From AG-12 sp027339635 (lineage in GTDB: Bacteria; Chloroflexota; Dormibacteria; Aeolococcales; Bog-877), in contig DAHWNZ010000020.1 of NCBI GenBank assembly GCA_027339635.1, positions 1 to 38,161 on the forward strand: 38,161 nt of DNA. Direction: 5' to 3'. Positions 34,188-38,161 of the stretch are shown piece after piece. Under the pieces are notes generated by a model. That model saw only the letters and a program-made list of their open reading frames with translations, searched no databases and was not told where the DNA came from. The stretch's first letter is position 1. The number at the start of each line of letters is the position of its first letter. The translations under genes and the position numbers were made by a program.

Positions 34188-35627
34188 TCAGCTCAGCGGA
34201 GCGGGCAACGGTCGTTCCGCCCAGCCGACTGCCATCTCCAACTCTTGAGAGAGCTGAAGCAGCAATCCCTCTTCGTAAAGGCGTCCGGCGAGCTGGACTC
34301 CGACCGGTATTGTTCCGCTCCAGTGGACGGGCACCGAGATGGCAGGCTGCCCAGTCAGGTTGAAGAGAGGAGTGAAGGGGGTGAACCGGTCAGCGAGGAG
34401 CATGGGGGCGAGGGGGTCCTGGTCGGCTCCTTGGAACAGCTCACCCACGCGCAGTGGGAGCCTTGCCAGAGTCGGAGTCATGACGACGTCACACCCCTCC
34501 CAAAGCCTGGCCACCGAACGTGCATGCGCCTGCAGCCGCGCCTGGCTCAGAAGCAGCTCCCCGCTGTTCACCCGAGCACCCAGCTCGACCAGCGCCCTGA
34601 TGTGTCCCTCCATGGGGGCCGGCCGTGAGGATGCGTGCTCCAGCGCCAGAACGTTGGCCAGCATGCCCGCCGCCCAGACCCGGCGAAAGTCGTCCGCGAG
34701 GCCATCCCTGGTCCAATCCGGCTCCAGCCTCACCACCTCGTGCCCGAGGCTCGCCACGGTCTCCGCGGCCAGGTGGACGGCAGCCTCGCACTCCCGGTCC
34801 ACGGCAGCCGCGACCGGGGCCTCCGTGGTCCAGCCGATCCGCAGGCGGCGGCCCTTGGTGGCGATGGCCGCCGTGAAGGGGATCCTGGGCTCGGGCGCGT
34901 AATACGGATCGCCCGCAGCCGGTCCCGCGGTCAGATCGAGGAGGAGGGCCATATCCGAGGTTCTCCGGGTCAGGAAACCAGGCGTCACGAGTCCCGCTCC
35001 CGCGTCTCCGGGGTCGGGGCTCAAGGAGATCCTGCCCCGCGATGGCTTGAGTCCCAAGAGGCCGCAGCACGAGGCTGGGATCCGGAGGCTGCCTCCACCG
35101 TCGTTGCCGTGGGCGACTGGCACCAGGCCGGCGGCGACTGCGGCCGCTGACCCACCGCTGGATCCACCCGGGGTCAAGTCGAGCGACCATGGGTTGCGGG
35201 TCGCCCCGAGAAGTGCGCTCTCGGTCACGGGGATGGCTCCGAACTCGGGGAGGGCCGTCTTGCCCACGACGATCGCACCTGCCGCGAGCAACCTGGAGAC
35301 CACGAGGGAATCAACCGTGGCGGGACTCGTCGACGCGGCTCTCGACCCTCTGGTGGTGGGGAGGCCCGCGACCTGGGTGTTGTCCTTAATGGAGACCGGG
35401 ACACCCTCCAGCGGTCGCGCCTCACCCGACGAGATACGGCGGTCCGCCTCTTCGGCCTTCGCCATGGCCGCCTCCCCGGCCACGACGACGAAGGCGCCAA
35501 GCGCCGGGTCCAGCGATTCAATGCGCGCCAGCGACGTTGAGACCAGGTCGCACGCCGAGGCCCGACCCGAGCGGAGCATCTGCGACGTCTGGGCCAGGGA
35601 TGGCCACGGACCTGTCAGCTGGGTCAT
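34188..35627 (-). CDS. Amidase signature family hydrolase
   Basis: A 479-residue amidase with the Ser-cisSer-Lys triad: Lys81 in 'GVPVSIKDN', the cis-Ser around 156-157 in 'PGGSSGGSAAAVAAGL', and the nucleophile Ser180 in 'NDGGGSLRIPAS'. These motifs are shared by GatA (Gln-tRNA amidotransferase) and free amidases. No gatB or gatC adjoins it, and the C-terminal half ('PTLARLPLRVGELFQGAD', 'TPLFNLTGQPAISVPVHWSGT') is like stand-alone AS amidases or 6-aminohexanoate-cyclic-dimer-hydrolase types. The substrate is unknown. The ATG at 35627 follows AAGG only three bases away, so the exact start is moderately sure. It is divergent from uvrA with about 150 bp between. Confidence 0.9.
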   Translation of the reverse strand: MTQLTGPWPSLAQTSQMLRSGRASACDLVSTSLARIESLDPALGAFVVVAGEAAMAKAEEADRRISSGEARPLEGVPVSIKDNTQVAGLPTTRGSRAASTSPATVDSLVVSRLLAAGAIVVGKTALPEFGAIPVTESALLGATRNPWSLDLTPGGSSGGSAAAVAAGLVPVAHGNDGGGSLRIPASCCGLLGLKPSRGRISLSPDPGDAGAGLVTPGFLTRRTSDMALLLDLTAGPAAGDPYYAPEPRIPFTAAIATKGRRLRIGWTTEAPVAAAVDRECEAAVHLAAETVASLGHEVVRLEPDWTRDGLADDFRRVWAAGMLANVLALEHASSRPAPMEGHIRALVELGARVNSGELLLSQARLQAHARSVARLWEGCDVVMTPTLARLPLRVGELFQGADQDPLAPMLLADRFTPFTPLFNLTGQPAISVPVHWSGTIPVGVQLAGRLYEEGLLLQLSQELEMAVGWAERPLPAPLS

Positions 35628-35684
35628 CTGCCTTCAGTCTCGCACTTGGGCGGTGACGGCCACCGCCGAGGACGGCTCTGCCGG

Positions 35685-35690
35685 TATCAT
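35685..35690 (+). promoter_or_regulatory. -10 element (TATCAT) upstream of uvrA
   Basis: TATCAT is close to the TATAAT consensus and lies immediately before the LexA-type palindrome, with one base between. The predicted start point (about 35697-35698) falls inside the palindrome, the classical place for repression. The resulting leader before uvrA would be about 87 nt. Confidence 0.5.
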
Positions 35691-35691
35691 A

Positions 35692-35704
35692 GAACGGGTG
35701 TTCG
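35692..35704. promoter_or_regulatory. LexA-type SOS box upstream of uvrA
   Basis: GAAC-GGGT-GTTC-G is a perfect GAAC-N4-GTTC palindrome. The Gram-positive/actinobacterial LexA box is CGAAC-N4-GTTCG; here nine of ten fixed bases match (A replaces the first C). It overlaps the expected transcription start behind TATCAT and lies 81 bases before uvrA, a gene induced by DNA damage through LexA in many bacteria. This is the only such palindrome I found in the window. Confidence 0.6.
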
Positions 35705-35736
35705 CACAGCCCGCCGGCCAACCCGGTGCCGATTGA
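35698..35736 (+). CDS. Candidate 12-codon leaderless ORF in the uvrA leader
   Basis: A GTG lies exactly seven bases after TATCAT and opens 12 codons ending in TGA at 35734-35736. The GTG is also part of the LexA palindrome, so the spacing may be coincidental. The TGA sits in the GAGGAG sequence serving the next short ORF. Confidence 0.2.
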   Translation: MFAQPAGQPGAD

Positions 35737-35747
35737 GGAGATAACCG

Positions 35748-35786
35748 ATGAGGGGATTGCGGCCACGGCGGGTACGCTTACCGTGA
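35748..35786 (+). CDS. Candidate 12-codon leader ORF overlapping uvrA start
   Basis: An ATG preceded by TGAGGAG at normal spacing opens a 12-residue, Arg-rich peptide (MRGLRPRRVRLP). Its TGA overlaps the uvrA ATG (TGATG). The uvrA ATG has no SD of its own, so ribosomes finishing this ORF could restart on uvrA. Confidence 0.35.
   Translation: MRGLRPRRVRLP
35772..35777 (+). promoter_or_regulatory. Possible second -10 (TACGCT), leaderless promoter of uvrA
   Basis: TACGCT ends seven bases before the uvrA ATG at 35785, the same distance as at 12726 and 34125. It could give a constitutive leaderless uvrA transcript next to the LexA-controlled one. It lies inside the 12-codon leader ORF. Confidence 0.35.
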
Positions 35787-38161
35787 TGGGACAGTCGGTG
35801 GTTGCGGTGAGGGGGGCCCGGGAGCACAACCTCAAGGATGTTGACATAGACATTCCCAGAGACCGGCTCACCGTCATAACCGGGCTCAGCGGGTCGGGGA
35901 AGTCCTCGCTGGCATTCGACACCATCTATGCCGAGGGACAGCGCCGCTACGTGGAATCGCTGTCGGCGTACGCGAGGCAGTTTCTAGGTCAGATGGAGAA
36001 GCCTGACGTGGACCACATCGATGGCCTGTCGCCGGCCATCTCCATCGACCAGAAGGGAGCCGGTCGCAATCCCCGATCCACGGTTGGAACGGTCACCGAG
36101 GTCTACGACTATTTGCGCCTGCTCTACGCCCGCGTGGGGCATCCCCACTGCCCCAAGTGCGGTCGGGAGATCTCCCGGCAGACCGTGGAGCAGATTGCCG
36201 ACCAGGTTGCCCAGCTGCCAGAGGGATCGCGGATCCTGATCCTGGCTCCGATCGTGCAGGGGCGCAAGGGTGAGCACCAGCAAGTGGTCGACCTGGCTCG
36301 GCGCCAGGGATACGTGCGGCTGCGGGTCGACGGGACTGTGTACGAGCTGGCTGATGTGCCGACTCTTGACAAGCGCTACAAGCATGACCTGGAGATAGTG
36401 GTAGACCGCTTGGTGGTGGATCCAAATGCCATGTCGCGGCTGCGCGAATCGTGCGAGCAGGCCGCCGAGTTGGCCGGCGGCACGGTGATCGTGGCCAGTG
36501 CCGATCCGAAGTCGCGCGAGGCGGACATGCTCTTTTCGCAGCGGTTCGCCTGCGTGTACGACGGCATCTCCATGGAGGAGCCCCAGCCGCGCAACTTCTC
36601 CTTCAACAACCCCCACGGCGCCTGCCCGGACTGCACGGGCCTCGGGGCCAAGCTGGAGGTGGACCCGGATTCCCTGGTCACAGACCCCGAGCGCTCCATC
36701 TCGGACGGGGTGCTCTCGGGTTGGAGTTGGGGTCCGGCCCAGCAGTGGTCGGATGAGCTGGTGCGGGCGGTGTGCCGGTCCCAGCGCATACCGGTCGGTG
36801 TGCCCTGGAGGGAGTTGACCAAGGCCCAGCAGCAGACGCTGCTGTACGGCCTTAAGTCGGGGCAGACGGTGCCGATGACGATGACCTCGGCCAGGGGGCG
36901 GGAGCATAGCTTCCGGGCCCGCTTCGAAGGCGTCATCCCGAGCCTGGAGCGACGCTACCGGGAAACGGAGTCCGAGTCGGTCAAGGAGGGGATCGAGAAG
37001 CTGATGATGCAGCGCCCCTGCCCGGTGTGCAAGGGACGGCGCCTGCGCCCCGAGTTCCTGGCCGTGACCGTGAGCGGCATCGGGATCATGGACCTCTGCG
37101 CGATGCCGGTCGAGAGGTCGCTGCTGGAATTGGACTCCTGGCGACTTCCCGCCCGTGAGCATGAGATCTCCCGCCGGATCCTCAAGGAGATCAGGGAGCG
37201 ACTGGGGTTCCTGTGCGACGTCGGGTTGCAATATCTCACCCTGGACCGGGGCGCCGCGACCCTCTCTGGGGGCGAGGCACAGCGCATCCGGCTGGCGACG
37301 CAGATCGGCAGTCGCCTGACGGGCGTGCTCTACATTCTCGACGAGCCCAGCATCGGCCTGCACCAGCGGGACAACGCCAAGTTGTTGGCGACGCTGTTTC
37401 GCCTGCGCGACCTGGGCAACACGGTGGTCGTGGTCGAACACGACGAGGAGACCATCAGGGCCGCGGACTTCGTGGTTGACATGGGGCCAGGCGCGGGTGA
37501 GCACGGCGGCGAGGTGGTCGCGGCCGGCACCGTCGACCAGGTGATGGCGGTCGAAGGATCGGTGACCGGCCAGTACCTGACCGGCAAGCGGTCGATAGGG
37601 ACCCCCTCTAAGAGACGCCGGCCCCAGGGCGAGCTCGTGGTCCGCGGCGCCACGGCCAACAACCTCAAGTCCATTGACGTGCGGTTCCCGCTGGGCTGCC
37701 TGGTGGGTGTCGCCGGGGTGAGCGGCTCCGGCAAGAGCACCCTGGTCAACGACATCCTGTACCGCCGACTGGCACAGTATTTCTACTCCGCCAAGCAGCG
37801 CCCATCGGCCCACAGCCGCATAGAGGGACTTGAGCAGCTGGATAAGGTGGTGGACGTGGACCAGGCCCCCATCGGCAGAACCCCAAGGAGCAACCCGGCC
37901 ACCTACACGGGGCTGTTCACCCCCATCCGGGAGCTCTTCTCGCAGCTTCCCGAAGCCCGAGTCCGAGGCTACAAGCCCGGCCGCTTCTCGTTCAACGTTA
38001 GAGGGGGGCGCTGCGAGGCGTGCGAGGGGGACGGCCTCATCAAGATCGAGATGCACTTTCTTCCCGACATATACGTGACCTGCGAGGTGTGCAAGGGCAA
38101 GCGCTACACCCAAGAGGTCCTAGAGGTGCGCTTCAAGGGGCACTCCATAGCCGACGTCCTG
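35785..38161 (+). CDS. uvrA: Excinuclease ABC subunit A (3' partial)
   Basis: The damage-recognition ATPase of nucleotide excision repair. The frame is open from the ATG to the window end (792 codons; the full protein is about 950). The first Walker A is 'GLSGSGKSS' (residues 33-41), followed by 'YAEGQRRYVESLSAYARQFLGQM', unique to UvrA. The first zinc finger begins near 'HPHCPKCGREIS', the second has 'PHGACPDCTGLG' and 'CPVCKGRRL'. The first signature/Walker B pair is 'TLSGGEAQRIRLATQIGS' and 'GVLYILDEPSIGLHQRDN'. The second Walker A is 'GVSGSGKST' (near 37710), and 'GGRCEACEGDG' and 'CEVCKGKRY' follow. The window stops before the second signature motif. It is divergent from the amidase and sits behind the LexA box and leader ORFs. 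A long open frame on the opposite strand is only its shadow. Confidence 0.97.

Noticed and set aside
35984..38113. A 709-codon open frame on the minus strand
   Set aside because: It lies wholly opposite uvrA, which is unmistakable on the plus strand. The antisense translation is His/Leu/Gly/Arg-rich with no domain and reflects codon bias of uvrA.

Overview
The window is a high-GC bacterial chromosome segment (roughly two thirds G+C by eye) with tightly packed genes on both strands. Several starts have a TANNNT hexamer 6-7 nt upstream and no Shine-Dalgarno (SD) sequence, as in leaderless mRNAs. High GC, leaderless starts, a TreY/TreZ pair, a GH57 glucanotransferase, a DUF151 nuclease-domain protein and a Gram-positive-type LexA box all point to Actinomycetota or a related terrestrial lineage such as Dormibacterota or Chloroflexota. 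The sequence alone does not decide between them.

Left part (1-6.9 kb): the tail of a PQQ-type beta-propeller protein; an NAD-dependent epimerase-like protein; a tiny Cys-rich membrane protein; and a minus-strand run that reads ECF sigma factor, 47-codon ORF, SDR oxidoreductase with a C-terminal membrane anchor, VKOR-like thiol oxidoreductase, YbhN/LPG-synthase-type membrane protein. The junctions are short or overlapping, so this looks like one redox/envelope operon. An AT-richer divergent region with an 11-bp direct repeat separates it from a 147-aa unknown gene.

Middle part (7-19 kb): treY-treZ (trehalose from alpha-glucan ends), two small membrane proteins closed by a strong hairpin, a leaderless MFS transporter, an acyltransferase-3 membrane protein, a 1.4-kb stretch with no convincing gene, and an ABC-2 exporter whose ATPase carries an in-frame N-terminal VOC (glyoxalase/bleomycin-resistance fold) domain.

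Right part (19-38 kb): tRNA-Leu(CAA) behind a DUF151 gene; methyltransferase-polA-mutM-GT4 glycosyltransferase; an ABC-F ATPase on the opposite strand; uvrB-glgX-GH57 glucanotransferase; an ArsR regulator; an amidase; and the first ~790 codons of uvrA, which runs off the window. The uvrA upstream region has a -10 element with a LexA-type palindrome (GAAC-N4-GTTC) over the predicted start point, followed by short ORFs leading into uvrA.

Together the window encodes a full route from glycogen-like polymer to trehalose (GlgX/TreX debranching, GH57 chain transfer, TreY, TreZ), split over two loci, and a large share of base- and nucleotide-excision repair (PolA, MutM, UvrB, UvrA). This combination suits a soil organism facing desiccation and DNA damage. 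The most unusual items are the VOC-ABC fusion, the SOS box plus short-ORF leader of uvrA, and the sigma/small ORF/SDR/VKOR/flippase operon.
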